A stretch of DNA of 64,000 nucleotides from Halostella limicola (GCF_003675875.1 NZ_RCDI01000001.1:62001-126000), one strand, 5' to 3'; shown: positions 53,976 to 63,360, counted from the first letter of the stretch. A program made the numbers and translations. Notes: generated by a model from the letters alone, not told the origin.

Positions 53976-55814
53976 ATGTCACGGCCGTTGACCCTTCTGT
54001 TCGTCGCCTCCGACCCCGCCCGCCGGTCCGAGATAGCGGCGGCGGTCGCGGCCCACCCGGACCTCTCCGCCGACGTCGTCGCGCCGGGCGACGTTCCGGA
54101 CCGGCCGGCCGCGGACTGTCTCGTCGCGGACGGGCGCTTCGTGGACGGCTGTCGCCACCACGACGTCGCGGTCCCCATCGTCGCGTGGAGCGACGACGAC
54201 CCCGCGTCGGTGACGACGGACGGGGTCGCGGGCTACGTCAGGTACGACCCCGAGGACCCCGACGTGGCCGCCGTCGTCGACCAAGCCGCGTGGGCGCTGC
54301 AGACCGAGTCCAGCCGCGAGAAGATCGAGCAGTTGCACGCCAGCGCGGCGGACATCGTCGCCTGCCGGACCGAGCAGGAGCTGTTCGACCGGACCGTCGA
54401 GGCCGCCGAGCGCGTGCTGGCGTTCGACATCTGCGGCATCGACATCGTCGAGGACGGCCACTTCGTCCCGAAGTCCGTGTCGGACGGGATGGCCGAGGAG
54501 GGGTTCACCCGAATCCCCGTCGAGGAGGGCGTCGCCGGCCGGACCTACCGCCGCGACGAGTCGCTCCTGATCGACGACCTCCGGGACGATCCGGACGCGC
54601 AGGCCGCCGTCGAGACGTACCGCTCGGTGCTCTCGGTGCCGTTCGGCGAGGACGGACTGTTCCAGGCGGCCGCGAAGGGGGTCGGCGCGTTCGACGAGCG
54701 CGACCGCGAACTCGCCGAGTTGCTCCTCGCGCACGTCGAGGAGACCCTGAAGCGGATCCGCGCCGAGGCGGCGCTGCGCGAGCACGAGGCGGAACTCGTC
54801 ACGGAGCGGGACCGCCTCGCCGCGCTGTTCGAGAACGTCCCCGACGCCGTCGTCAGCTACGAGTTCGAGGACGGCGCGCCGATCGTCACCGACGTCAACG
54901 GGCGGTTCGAGGAGGTGTTTGGCTACGACGCCGACGAGGTCGTCGGCGAGGACGTCGACGACTACATCGTCCCGCCGGACCGGGACGGCGAGGCGGCCGA
55001 CCTCAACGAGGCGCTGCTCGCCGGCGAGCGCCTCCAGGTCACCTCGCGCCGGAAGACCGCAGACGGTGTCCGCGACTTCCTCCTGCACGTCGTCCCCCTC
55101 GAGGTGGGCGAGCGGAGCGTCCAGGGGTACTCCATCTACACGGACATCACCGACCAGAAGCGCCGGGAGCGGGAGCTCCGCCGGCAGAACGAGCGCCTCG
55201 ACGAGTTCGCCAGCATCGTCAGCCACGACCTTCGCAACCCGCTGAACGTCGCCGAGGGCTTCCTCGACCTCGCGCGGGACACGGACGACCCCGAGCACTT
55301 CGAACAGGTCGCGGAGGCCCACGACCGGATGAGCCGGATGATCGACGAGCTCCTCTCGCTCGCCCGGCGAGGCGACATCGTCGGCGACGCGGAACTCGTC
55401 GAACTCCGGTCAGCCGCCGCGGACGCGTGGTCGGCTGTCGACACCGGCGACTCCGCGCTCGCCGTCGAGACCGACCTCGTCGTCGACGCGGACCCCGACC
55501 GCCTCGCCGACCTGCTGAGCAACCTGTTCCGCAACAGCGTGGAGCACGCCGACGCCCCCGTCACCGTCAGGGTCGGCGAGACGGAGGGCGACGCCGACGG
55601 CTCGCGCGGCTTCTTCGTCGCCGACGACGGGCCCGGCATTCCGGCCGACGAGCGCGAGCGCGTGTTCGAGTCCGGGTACACGACCCGCGAGAACGGTACC
55701 GGCTACGGCCTGCCGATCGTCGAACAGATCGCGGAGGCCCACGGCTGGGACGTGGCCGTGACCGACAGCGAGGACGGCGGCGCGCGCTTCGAGTTCGCCG
55801 TCGCCTCGGCCTAG
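53976..55814 (+). CDS. Hybrid-type sensor histidine kinase (receiver-like, GAF, PAS, HisKA, HATPase)
   Basis: 612 residues. The N-terminal 110 residues resemble a degenerate receiver domain (LLFVASDPARRSEIAAAV, then LVADGRF). A GAF domain follows (about 120-255), then PAS (about 270-390), HisKA with the phospho-acceptor in IVSHDLRNPLNVAEGF, and HATPase with LLSNLFRNSVEHA, DDGPGIP and GTGYGLPIV. No transmembrane helix, so it is cytoplasmic. No response regulator is adjacent. Confidence 0.9.
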   Translation: MSRPLTLLFVASDPARRSEIAAAVAAHPDLSADVVAPGDVPDRPAADCLVADGRFVDGCRHHDVAVPIVAWSDDDPASVTTDGVAGYVRYDPEDPDVAAVVDQAAWALQTESSREKIEQLHASAADIVACRTEQELFDRTVEAAERVLAFDICGIDIVEDGHFVPKSVSDGMAEEGFTRIPVEEGVAGRTYRRDESLLIDDLRDDPDAQAAVETYRSVLSVPFGEDGLFQAAAKGVGAFDERDRELAELLLAHVEETLKRIRAEAALREHEAELVTERDRLAALFENVPDAVVSYEFEDGAPIVTDVNGRFEEVFGYDADEVVGEDVDDYIVPPDRDGEAADLNEALLAGERLQVTSRRKTADGVRDFLLHVVPLEVGERSVQGYSIYTDITDQKRRERELRRQNERLDEFASIVSHDLRNPLNVAEGFLDLARDTDDPEHFEQVAEAHDRMSRMIDELLSLARRGDIVGDAELVELRSAAADAWSAVDTGDSALAVETDLVVDADPDRLADLLSNLFRNSVEHADAPVTVRVGETEGDADGSRGFFVADDGPGIPADERERVFESGYTTRENGTGYGLPIVEQIAEAHGWDVAVTDSEDGGARFEFAVASA

Positions 55815-55890
55815 AGCGGAAACCGAACGCAACGTCACACTCGACCGGTTCCCCGGGTGCCGGTCGACGCGCGAACAGTTTCAGTGTTTA

Positions 55891-56874
55891 CTAGTCCTCG
55901 AGCGCCAGCGACGCCAGCAGCGCCTCTAACTGGACGCGCTCGTTCGCGCCCTCGGTGATGCGGTAGTCGGCCTCGCCGACGCGGTCCATCACGCGGACGG
56001 CGGCCTCGTCGTCCAGGTCGAACTCCCAGACGGAGCGGTGGAGCTGGTCGATGACGTCGCCGCCGGCGATCCCCTTCTCGGTGAGGAGTTCGTCGAGCGT
56101 CGACCGCGCGGCGATGAAGTCGCCGTCCAGCGCCTTCGTCACCATCCCCTTGACCTCCTCGGGACGGGCGGTGCTGGTGATAGTGAAGACGGCGTCCTCG
56201 TCGACGGTCTCGCCCATGACGGCCGCGGCCTGCAGGGCGTTTATCGCCTTCCGCATGTCGCCGTCCGCGGCGTAGGCGATGGCGTCGATGCCGTCCTGGG
56301 TCACCTCGATGCCCTCGTTCTCGGCGATGCGGCGAACCTGCTCCTCGACGGCCTCGTCCGACAGCGGCGAGAAGCGAAACACCGCGCAGCGGGACTGGAT
56401 CGGATCGATGATCTGACTGGAGTAGTTACACGAGAGGATGAAGCGGGTGTTGCCGGAGAACTGCTCCATCGTCCGGCGGAGCGCGGACTGGGCGTCGCTG
56501 GTCAGCGAGTCCGCCTCGTCGAGGAAGATGATGCGGTAGTCGTAGTCGCCGAAGCTCGCACGCGCGAAGTCCTTGATCCGCCCGCGGACGACGTCGATGC
56601 CGCGCTCGTCCGAGGCGTTGAGTTCGAGGAAGTTCTCCTGCCAGTCGTCGCCGTACACCTCGCGGGCGATGTTCACCGCAGAGGTGGTCTTGCCGATGCC
56701 GGCTTCCCCCGAGAACAGGAGGTTCGGCAGGTCGTCCTTCGCGATGTAGCTCTTCAGCCGCTCCGTGATCTCCTCCTGTCCGACGACCGCGTCGAGCGAC
56801 TGCGGCCGGTACTTCTCGATCCAGATCTCGTTTCGCCCCGGCGCGGGATCGGCCTCGGCGTCCGGCGTACTCAT
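55891..56874 (-). CDS. rfcS: Replication factor C small subunit
   Basis: 327 residues, AAA+ clamp-loader ATPase that opens PCNA. Walker [15 protein letters not shown], Walker [10 protein letters not shown], the SRC arginine-finger motif ([11 protein letters not shown]) and the N-terminal [16 protein letters not shown] box are all canonical. The sequence shows no intein. Its TATA (minus strand CTTTATCAT, about 56896-56904) is about 25 bp before the ATG, divergent from the bactofilin-like gene. Confidence 0.96.
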   Translation of the reverse strand: MSTPDAEADPAPGRNEIWIEKYRPQSLDAVVGQEEITERLKSYIAKDDLPNLLFSGEAGIGKTTSAVNIAREVYGDDWQENFLELNASDERGIDVVRGRIKDFARASFGDYDYRIIFLDEADSLTSDAQSALRRTMEQFSGNTRFILSCNYSSQIIDPIQSRCAVFRFSPLSDEAVEEQVRRIAENEGIEVTQDGIDAIAYAADGDMRKAINALQAAAVMGETVDEDAVFTITSTARPEEVKGMVTKALDGDFIAARSTLDELLTEKGIAGGDVIDQLHRSVWEFDLDDEAAVRVMDRVGEADYRITEGANERVQLEALLASLALED

Positions 56875-56973
56875 ATCCGCGTCAAGGAACCTGACGATGA
56901 TAAAGCCCCCGAGACGCTCGCTGGGCGACCGCCGGGAGCGCGATCCCCACTTTCCTGCGGGCCGTGGTCCACA

Positions 56974-56982
56974 TTTTTATAC
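56974..56982 (+). promoter_or_regulatory. TATA box of the bactofilin-like gene
   Basis: TTTTTATAC lies 22-30 bp before ATG57004; leaderless transcription is expected. Confidence 0.6.
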
Positions 56983-57003
56983 TCCATCGTCGTCCGGAAA
57001 TAC

Positions 57004-58071
57004 ATGAACGACGAACGCCGATCGCGGTATCTCGCCGTCGCGCTGGCGCTGATCGCCGTCCTCGCGACGGTCCCCGGCATCGTCGCGGCACAGGAGACCC
57101 GCACCGGCGGCACCGTGGTCGTCGGCGAGGGGGAGACGGTCGACGGCGACCTCACCGCCAGCGGCGGCAACGTGATCGTCCGCGGCACCGTCACCGGAGA
57201 CCTGAGCGCGTTCTCCGGCAACGTGATAATCGAGGGGGAGGTGGGCGGCGACGTCTCCGCGTTCGCCGGCAACGTCCGGATCGCGGGCGATGTGGGCGGC
57301 GACGTCTCCGCGTTCGGCGGGACCGTCGTGGTCGAGGAGAACGCGTCGGTCGGCGGGCAGCTCGCGGCTGCCGCCGGCACGGTCACCATCGACGGCACCG
57401 TCGGCTCCGCGGAAGTCGCCGCGGACACGGTCGCGCTCGGCTCGACGGCCGTCGTCGAGGGCGACCTGCGCTACGACGGCAACCTCACCGCGGCGGAGGG
57501 CTCGGCGGTCCGCGGGGAGACGGTCCGCGACGACGATATCTCACCGGGGCCGCAGGTGCCGAACTTCGAGTGGGCCGGGACGGTGTTCGGCTTCCTCGTC
57601 AACCTGCTGCTCGGCGCGATACTGCTTTTCGTCCTGCCGACGTTCTCGACCCGCCTCGGCGAGTACGGCGTCGACAACCCGCTGCGGGCCGGCGGTATCG
57701 GCGTCCTCGCGCTGGTCGCCGCGCCGGTGCTGTTCCTCCTGTTCGCGATCACGATCGTCGGGATCCCGATCGCGCTCGCGTGGCTGTTCCTGTTTCTCCT
57801 CCTCGCGTGGATCGGGAGCGTCTACGGCGCGTTCCTCGTCGGGGTCGTGCTGCTGTCCGCCGCGGACGTCCGGAACCGCTGGCTCGCGCTCGTCCTCGGC
57901 CTCGTCGTCGTCGCGGTGGCGACGCAGGCCCCGTACGTCGGCGGACTGATCGGACTGCTCGTGTTCCTGCTCGGGCTCGGCTCGCTCTTCGGCCTGGTCG
58001 CCGGTGACTACCGGCGTCGCCGGGGCCGGCCGGGCGCGAGGGCGTCGTCGGCCGTCTCCGAGCCGCCGTGA
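57004..58071 (+). CDS. Secreted bactofilin-like beta-helix protein with membrane domain
   Basis: 355 residues. A Sec-type signal (about 8-28, LAVALALIAVLATVPGIVAA then QE) precedes a repeat region of 17-residue turns (GNVIVRG, GNVIIEG, GNVRIAG, GTVVVEE) characteristic of a right-handed beta-helix as in polymer-forming bactofilins. Four or five hydrophobic helices follow (about 195-330) and a basic tail. The beta-helix should lie outside the cell, unlike cytoplasmic bactofilins. It may form a surface scaffold; the function is not proved. Confidence 0.8.
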   Translation: MNDERRSRYLAVALALIAVLATVPGIVAAQETRTGGTVVVGEGETVDGDLTASGGNVIVRGTVTGDLSAFSGNVIIEGEVGGDVSAFAGNVRIAGDVGGDVSAFGGTVVVEENASVGGQLAAAAGTVTIDGTVGSAEVAADTVALGSTAVVEGDLRYDGNLTAAEGSAVRGETVRDDDISPGPQVPNFEWAGTVFGFLVNLLLGAILLFVLPTFSTRLGEYGVDNPLRAGGIGVLALVAAPVLFLLFAITIVGIPIALAWLFLFLLLAWIGSVYGAFLVGVVLLSAADVRNRWLALVLGLVVVAVATQAPYVGGLIGLLVFLLGLGSLFGLVAGDYRRRRGRPGARASSAVSEPP

Positions 58072-58117
58072 GGGCGCCGACGACACGCTTACGGCCCGCC
58101 GACGGCAACGACCCGCC

Positions 58118-58315
58118 ATGGACGTCACCGTCGAGGTCGCCGGCGAGGAGACACACGAGGTCTCCGTGGACGACCCCACGTACGCCGACCTGCTCGCGGA
58201 GATCGACCTGTCGCCCCACGAGGTGTCGGTGATGGTCGACGGCCGCCCCGTCCCGGAGGATCAGCCGGTCGAGACCGACCGCGTCACCGTCGTCAGGCTG
58301 ATCAAGGGCGGATGA
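58118..58315 (+). CDS. samp2: Ubiquitin-like small archaeal modifier protein SAMP2
   Basis: 65 residues with a beta-grasp sequence (YADLLAEIDLSPHEVSVMVD) and the C-terminal RLIKGG. SAMP2 is adenylated by the E1-like UbaA. It is then attached to protein lysines or used as sulfur carrier for tRNA thiolation. The only lysine is Lys63, next to the diglycine. The stop overlaps the following GNAT start (ATGA). Too short for many gene callers but unmistakable. Confidence 0.9.
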   Translation: MDVTVEVAGEETHEVSVDDPTYADLLAEIDLSPHEVSVMVDGRPVPEDQPVETDRVTVVRLIKGG

Positions 58316-58716
58316 CCGACGCCGACCGGCGGAGCGCCGGCGTCGCCGTGCGCGAGGCCCGTCCGGACGAGCACGTCGACGTCCGGCAGGTCGTCGACGC
58401 GGCGATGCTCGAACCGGGCGACGTGGCGGGCGCTATCGACCGCGGCGACGCCCTCGTCGCGGTCGCCGACGGCAACGTCGTCGGCGCGCTCGTCCTCGAC
58501 CGACGGGAGAACGGCGCGCACGTCGAAGCGGTCGCCGTCCGCCGCGCCCGCCGCGGGCAGGGGATCGGGACCGCGCTCGTCGAGTCCGCGGCCGAGCGCG
58601 CGGAGCACCTCACCGCCGTCTTCGACCCCGGCGTGCGCCCGTTCTACGAGTCGCTGGGGTTCGAGATCGAACCGGCGGACGACGACGGGGAGCGGATGCG
58701 CGGAACGCGCGACTGA
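58312..58716 (+). CDS. GNAT-family N-acetyltransferase
   Basis: 134 residues. GNAT motif A is AVRRARRGQGIGTALVES; the fold ends with FYESLGFEIEP. Acetyl-CoA-dependent acylation of an unknown amine. It starts inside the samp2 stop codon (4-base overlap), so it is co-translated. A role in modifying the SAMP pathway is a hypothesis only. Confidence 0.85.
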   Translation: MTDADRRSAGVAVREARPDEHVDVRQVVDAAMLEPGDVAGAIDRGDALVAVADGNVVGALVLDRRENGAHVEAVAVRRARRGQGIGTALVESAAERAEHLTAVFDPGVRPFYESLGFEIEPADDDGERMRGTRD

Positions 58717-58723
58717 CCGATGC

Positions 58724-58903
58724 CTACCCGCTTCGCGAATCGTCGCGGCGGCGCTCGTTGATGACGGACGGGGCGAGCACGCCGACCGCGATGAGCACGA
58801 TCCACGCCCACAGGGACTCGTCGACGACGTTGAACGTGACGTACCAGAGAACGACGCCGAGGGCGACGAACGCGAGGGAGATCTTCGTCTCCTGTGAGAC
58901 CAT
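58724..58903 (-). CDS. Small two-helix membrane protein
   Basis: 59 residues. Helix 1 about 8-26 (ISLAFVALGVVLWYVTFNVV), helix 2 about 32-47 (WAWIVLIAVGVLAPSV), then a basic/acidic tail NERRRDDSRSG. Strong GC3 bias. Function unknown. Confidence 0.6.
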   Translation of the reverse strand: MVSQETKISLAFVALGVVLWYVTFNVVDESLWAWIVLIAVGVLAPSVINERRRDDSRSG

Positions 58904-58941
58904 ACGGGGTCGTGGGAGCCCGGCGAGTTAAGTTCGGGCGT

Positions 58942-60321
58942 TCAGACCAGCGGCTCCACCAGTTCTCGGCCCTCGGCGAGCAGCGCCTCGACGCGCTCCT
59001 CGCTCCCGGCCTCGGCGTACACGCGCAGTTTCGGCTCCGTGCCGCTCGGGCGGACGAGCGTCCACGACCCGTCGTCGAGGAGCAGTTTGAAGCCGTCGAC
59101 TGTGACGACGTCCTCGACGGCGGCCCCGGCGACCTCGTCCGGGATGACGCCCTCCAGGTCGGCGATGACGCGCTCCTTCTCTTCGTCCGGGCAGTCGACG
59201 CTGATCTTCCCCTGGTGGATCTCGCCGTGCTCGTCGAGCAGGCGGTCGACGCGGTCGTCGATGGGTTCCTCCGCCTCCGCGGCGGCGGCGAACAGCGCCA
59301 TCAGCACGCCGTCTTTCTCGCGGATATGGCCGCGGACGGTGAACCCGCCGCTCTCCTCGCCGCCGACGAGCGCGTCGTGCTCGGCCATCGCCTCGGCGAC
59401 CCACTTGAAGCCGACCGGCGTCTCGACGACCTCCTCGCCGTGGGCCTCCGCGACGCGGTCGATCAGGAACGTCGTCGAGACGCTCCGGACGGCCGGCCCC
59501 GAGTCGCCGTCGAGCAAGTGGTCGTACAGCGCCGCGAAGAAGAGGTTCTCGTCGAGGAAGCCGCGCTCCGGCGTGACGACCGCGAGCCGGTCCGCGTCGC
59601 CGTCGTTCGCGATGCCGAGGTCCGCGTCGGCCTCGCGGACGGCCTCGACGAGCGGTTGGAGGTGCTCCTCGCTCGGCTCCGGCGACCCGCCGCCGAAGTC
59701 CGTGTCTCGCTCGCAGCGGCGGCGCTCGACGGTCGCGCCGGCCCGCTCCAGCAGGGCGTCGGTCGTGCCGCGGCCGCTCCCGTGGATGGCGTCGTACACG
59801 ACCGTGAGGTCGGAGACGTCCGCGTCGACGAGGTCCAGCGCGTGCTCGAAGTGAGACTCGGTGAGGTCCACCTCCCGCACGCTCCCGTGCTCGTCGGCGG
59901 GGAGCGCGGTCGGCTCGGCGAGGCGCTCCTCGATGGCGTCCGTGACCGCGGGGAGCGCGGGCGCGCCGTCGTCCGGGATGAACTTCACCCCGTTGTACTC
60001 CGGCGGGTTGTGCGACGCCGTCACCATGAGCGCGCCCGCGAGGTCGCGGTCGACGATGGCCCAGGCGACCAGCGGCGTCGGGCGGTCGCGCTCGGGGAGC
60101 AACACGTCGTGGCCGTTCGCGGCGAGGACGCGGGCCAGCTCCTCGGCGAACCCGCGGGAGCTCTCTCGGGCGTCGTAGCCGACGACGACCGGGTCGTCGC
60201 CCCGGCCCTCGTCGTCGAGGTAGGTCGCGACCGCCTGTCCGACCATCCGCACCCGCGGCGCGGTGAACTCGTCGAGGGTGGTGCGCCACCCGTCGGTCCC
60301 GAACGTGATCGGCGTCTCCAT
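58942..60321 (-). CDS. Phosphoglucomutase/phosphomannomutase family protein
   Basis: 459 residues. Phosphoserine loop TASHNPPEYNGVK, metal loop DGDADR, sugar loop GGEESGG and phosphate loop RPSGTEPKLRVY are all intact. It starts METPITFGTDGWR. It differs from the GlmM-like paralogue by length and by TFLIDR and GHIREKDGVL segments, closer to haloarchaeal phosphoglucomutases. Likely supplies glucose- or mannose-1-phosphate for glycan synthesis. Confidence 0.87.
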   Translation of the reverse strand: METPITFGTDGWRTTLDEFTAPRVRMVGQAVATYLDDEGRGDDPVVVGYDARESSRGFAEELARVLAANGHDVLLPERDRPTPLVAWAIVDRDLAGALMVTASHNPPEYNGVKFIPDDGAPALPAVTDAIEERLAEPTALPADEHGSVREVDLTESHFEHALDLVDADVSDLTVVYDAIHGSGRGTTDALLERAGATVERRRCERDTDFGGGSPEPSEEHLQPLVEAVREADADLGIANDGDADRLAVVTPERGFLDENLFFAALYDHLLDGDSGPAVRSVSTTFLIDRVAEAHGEEVVETPVGFKWVAEAMAEHDALVGGEESGGFTVRGHIREKDGVLMALFAAAAEAEEPIDDRVDRLLDEHGEIHQGKISVDCPDEEKERVIADLEGVIPDEVAGAAVEDVVTVDGFKLLLDDGSWTLVRPSGTEPKLRVYAEAGSEERVEALLAEGRELVEPLV

Positions 60322-60359
60322 ACCCGCCACAACGCCCCCGACCGCGAAAAACCCGGCGG

Positions 60360-60935
60360 CTACACCACGACGACGGGGCGGTCCGCGCGCTCGATTATCT
60401 CCTTCGAAACGCTGCCGAACAGCGCCTGCTGGACCGCCGAGCGGTCGCGCGGGTTGACCGCGATGGCGTCGGCGTCGACCTCGCTCGCCGCGTCGAGAAC
60501 CGTCTCCACGGGGTCGCCGACGCGGCCGCGGATCTCGTACGGTCGGCCGTCGGCCTCTAACGCGTTCCCGATCGCCCTGATGCTCTCGTACTGCGCCGCG
60601 ACGCTGTCCGGGGCGATCCGCTCATCGTCGGTCGATATCGGCGGCCCCTCGTCGGCCGATCCGTCGACGGACTCGTCCCGAGTCACCGCTGGCGACCCGC
60701 CGAAGGCCGTCACGTGCCACTCGCCGGCCGACGGGGCGGTCCATCCCTCGCCGCGCTCGCGGTTCGGGTTCCCGCCCAGCTCCTCGACCGCGTCCTCGTA
60801 GGCGCCCTCGTCGAACGCGTGCGCGAGGACGACCCGCGTCTCCGGCGCGCCGAGCGTCCGCACAGCGTCGATCACCGCGTCGGTGTCCGTCTCGTCCTGT
60901 TCGCCCACCGCCACCAGAAGTGTGTTGATTGTCAT
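60360..60935 (-). CDS. Universal stress protein with a central insertion
   Basis: 191 residues against about 140 for plain UspA. The N-terminal strand is TLLVAVGEQDETDTD. The C-terminal half has EADGRPYEIRGRVGDPVETV and DADAIAVNPRDRSAV, ending ADRPVVVV as in UspA. Between them, about residues 48-105 form an acidic, probably disordered insert. The ATP motif G-x2-G-x9-G is not obvious, so it is probably a non-ATP-binding Usp. Confidence 0.8.
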   Translation of the reverse strand: MTINTLLVAVGEQDETDTDAVIDAVRTLGAPETRVVLAHAFDEGAYEDAVEELGGNPNRERGEGWTAPSAGEWHVTAFGGSPAVTRDESVDGSADEGPPISTDDERIAPDSVAAQYESIRAIGNALEADGRPYEIRGRVGDPVETVLDAASEVDADAIAVNPRDRSAVQQALFGSVSKEIIERADRPVVVV

Positions 60936-61046
60936 CGTTACCCACAATAGACGTTCGGTCCGGCGCGTCTTATACTCCGCCGCGGGGCCGCGTCGACAGG
61001 GTGACCCTGCAGTGCGGTTTTACGCGTTCACGACCTAGATCCGACG

Positions 61047-61637
61047 ATGTCAGAGTCACCCGCTATCGTCGCCGTCTCGGGCAGCCTGCGCGACGAGAGC
61101 TACACGCGAACCGCGCTCCGGTACGCGCTCCGGGCCGCCGAGCGCGCGGGCGCGGACGCCGAACTGCTGGACCTCCGGGAGTACGACCTGCCACTGTACG
61201 ACCCGGACCTAGACGAACCGGGCGACAGCGAACTCGTCAAGCGGAAGGTCCGCGAGGCGGACGGGCTCCTGATCGGGTCGCCGACGTACCACAACTCCTA
61301 CTCCGCCGCCTTCCGGAACTTCCACGACTACTGCTCCTACGACGAGTTCGAGGACACCGTCACCGGCCTGCTCACCGTCTGCGGCGGCGGGTCGTACGGG
61401 AGCACCCTCGACCACATGCGGATCACGATCCGCGGCGTCCACGGCTGGGTGCTCCCCCACCAGGTCGGCATCGAGAGCGCGTACGACCAGTTCGTCGCGG
61501 ACGCCGACGCCGTCGACGGCCGCGCGTTCGTCGACGAGGACCTGCGCGAGCGCGTCGAGAAACTGGGCCGTCTCGTCGCCGGACACGCCGGGTCGGCGCC
61601 GGTCGTCGCGGGGACCGAGGCGTCGGCGGGCGACTGA
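61047..61637 (+). CDS. NADPH-dependent FMN reductase-like flavoprotein
   Basis: 196 residues, flavodoxin-like fold. FMN phosphate loop SGSLRDESYTRTAL, then GSPTYHNSYSAAFRNFHDY around the isoalloxazine ring and VCGGGSYGSTLDHM. It can supply reduced flavin or act on quinones; the partner is unknown. GGTTTTACG (61014-61022) about 28 bp upstream is the likely TATA. Confidence 0.88.
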   Translation: MSESPAIVAVSGSLRDESYTRTALRYALRAAERAGADAELLDLREYDLPLYDPDLDEPGDSELVKRKVREADGLLIGSPTYHNSYSAAFRNFHDYCSYDEFEDTVTGLLTVCGGGSYGSTLDHMRITIRGVHGWVLPHQVGIESAYDQFVADADAVDGRAFVDEDLRERVEKLGRLVAGHAGSAPVVAGTEASAGD

Positions 61638-61719
61638 CCGGCCGAGGCGGGAGACGGAGGGCGCGGCGGGACCAGCGACGACGGGCAACGTTTTTGTCTC
61701 GCCCCTCGGAGGTGGTCGC

Positions 61720-61890
61720 ATGGTGTGGAACGTCGTCCTCGGATTCGTCCTGCTCGTCGTCGCGTCCTACGTCGGTACGACGATGGCACTGCGGGGGTTC
61801 TTCGGGCGGGAGTACTACGACCCGAACACGGGCGAGTTCGTCGCCCCGTCGGCGGACGGTGAGGACGAGACCGCCGACCCCGACGACTGA
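61720..61890 (+). CDS. Small single-helix membrane protein
   Basis: 56 residues: one hydrophobic helix (about 5-23, VVLGFVLLVVASYVG), then GFFGREYYDPNTGEFV and an acidic tail. CGTTTTTGT about 30 bp upstream may be the TATA. Function unknown. Confidence 0.6.
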   Translation: MVWNVVLGFVLLVVASYVGTTMALRGFFGREYYDPNTGEFVAPSADGEDETADPDD

Positions 61891-61939
61891 GGCGGCGGAC
61901 GGGACCGTCGTTACGGCCGCGAACGATCTGCAGGTTCTC

Positions 61940-62185
61940 CTACGCTAACCCGACCAGCCGCTCTTTCTCCGCCCGCGAGAGCTGCTTGATCTCGTGCTCG
62001 CGGGACATCGCCGCCGACCGCGTCTCGAACACCTCCGCGTGAACGAGTTCGACGGGTGTCCGACCGCGGGTGTACTTCGCGCCCTCGCCGGCGTCGTGCT
62101 CGCGGACGCGGCGCTCGACGTCGGTCGTGTACCCCGTGTAGAGGCTCCCGTCGGCGCACTCCAGGACGTACACGTAGTGAGTCAC
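61940..62185 (-). CDS. GIY-YIG nuclease family protein
   Basis: 81 residues from GTG62185. The GIY-YIG signature is [20 protein letters not shown], followed by the conserved Arg (ERRVREH) and Glu ([10 protein letters not shown]). Matches the single-domain YhbQ-type family; DNA-processing role not established. Confidence 0.85.
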   Translation of the reverse strand: MTHYVYVLECADGSLYTGYTTDVERRVREHDAGEGAKYTRGRTPVELVHAEVFETRSAAMSREHEIKQLSRAEKERLVGLA

Positions 62186-62273
62186 TGGCGAGAGGTGGGC
62201 GACGACGGTCAAAAGCGGCGCGGAAGAGGAAGGCTTCGCGTGGTGGTCGTCCGCTATCGGTCCCAGTGGCCGT

Positions 62274-62423
62274 TCACGAGCCTCGAGCGCGTTGCCGTGC
62301 CGCCTCGGCGATTCCTGCGTTCGCCGAGCAGCTCGGACAGGCGAAGATGCGCCCGTGCTCGTCTGCGAACACACGTGCAAACCGCTCTGACACGTGGGCG
62401 TCGCAGTGATCACACGTGGGCAT
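62274..62423 (-). CDS. Small double-CxxC zinc protein (DUF7563-like)
   Basis: 49 residues: [20 protein letters not shown] then [15 protein letters not shown]. Four Cys form a zinc knuckle pair. From memory it matches a small haloarchaeal DUF family. ATG62423 is chosen; ATG62432 is an alternative. TATA-like TATTTATTGG (minus strand, about 62476-62486) lies about 55 bp upstream. Confidence 0.72.
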   Translation of the reverse strand: MPTCDHCDAHVSERFARVFADEHGRIFACPSCSANAGIAEAARQRARGS

Positions 62424-62580
62424 TGGTGTCATCCGGCAAGCGAGTTGCCGGTGTCTTGACGTAAGGCGCCCACCAATAAATACTCTTTCCAAATTCGGTT
62501 CCGATTTCGGGAAAGCAAAACTACTTTTTACGAAACCCGTTAGCTACCGTCGTATACCGATATCGAAAACTCGCTACTCG

Positions 62581-63360
62581 TCAACTATCGTTTTTTATTT
62601 CGTCAGATCCCCCGATGGCGCGAGCGATCAGTCCCGCCTGCGCCCCCGCGACGAAGCCTGCGTCCACGTTCACCGTCGACAGGACGGTGCAGGACTGGAG
62701 CATCCCCGAGAGCGCCGCCTCGCCCTCGTCACCGTGGCCGTAGCCGCTGGCGACGGGGAGGCCGATGACGGGCGTGTCCACCAGCCCCGCGACGACGGTC
62801 GGCAGCGCGCCCTCGCGGCCGGCCGCCACGACGGCGACGTCCGCCTCCCGGATCTCGTCGACGTGGTCGAGCATGCGGACGATGCTCGCCACGCCCACGT
62901 CCTCGATCAGGTCGACGGTCGCGCCCATCTCGCCCGCGATGGCCGCCGCTTCGCCGGCGGGACCGCGGTCGGCGGTGCCGCCCGTGACGAGGCAGACGGT
63001 GGCGTCGACGTCCGGCGGTTCGAACCCGGGGGCGTGAGCGAGGAGGACGGCCGAGCGCTCGCGGTGCTCCACGTCGGCGTCCGGGTGACGCTCCGCGAGG
63101 CGGTCGCGGACCGCCGCGACCTGCTCGTCGTCGACGCGCGTCGCGATCCCGCGGCCCGTCGTCTCGACGGCCGTGGCGACGAGTTCGGCCACCTCGTCCG
63201 GCGTCTTCCCCTCGCCGAACACCGCTTCCGGCACGCCGCGGCGCTGCTCGCGGGCGGCGTCGAACCGCCCTGCCTCGCCCGTCGCGTAGCCGCGCAACTC
63301 CGCTTCCGCCTCCGCGGGCGACAGGTCGCCGGCGGCGACGGCTTCCAGTAACTCTCGCAT
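62581..63360 (-). CDS. larB: LarB, nickel-pincer cofactor biosynthesis (P2CMN synthase)
   Basis: 259 residues. LarB carboxylates and hydrolyses nicotinic acid adenine dinucleotide to pyridinium dicarboxylate mononucleotide, the first step of the pincer cofactor. The PurE-like core is visible: VCLVTGGTADRGPAGEAAAI, VAVVAAGREGALPTVVAGL and VIGLPVASGYGHGDEG. ATG63360 is preferred; a GTG at 63468 would add 36 codons, the first half of which have AT-rich third positions and contain TATA-like GCTTTAAGTG. Confidence 0.88.
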   Translation of the reverse strand: MRELLEAVAAGDLSPAEAEAELRGYATGEAGRFDAAREQRRGVPEAVFGEGKTPDEVAELVATAVETTGRGIATRVDDEQVAAVRDRLAERHPDADVEHRERSAVLLAHAPGFEPPDVDATVCLVTGGTADRGPAGEAAAIAGEMGATVDLIEDVGVASIVRMLDHVDEIREADVAVVAAGREGALPTVVAGLVDTPVIGLPVASGYGHGDEGEAALSGMLQSCTVLSTVNVDAGFVAGAQAGLIARAIGGSDEIKNDS

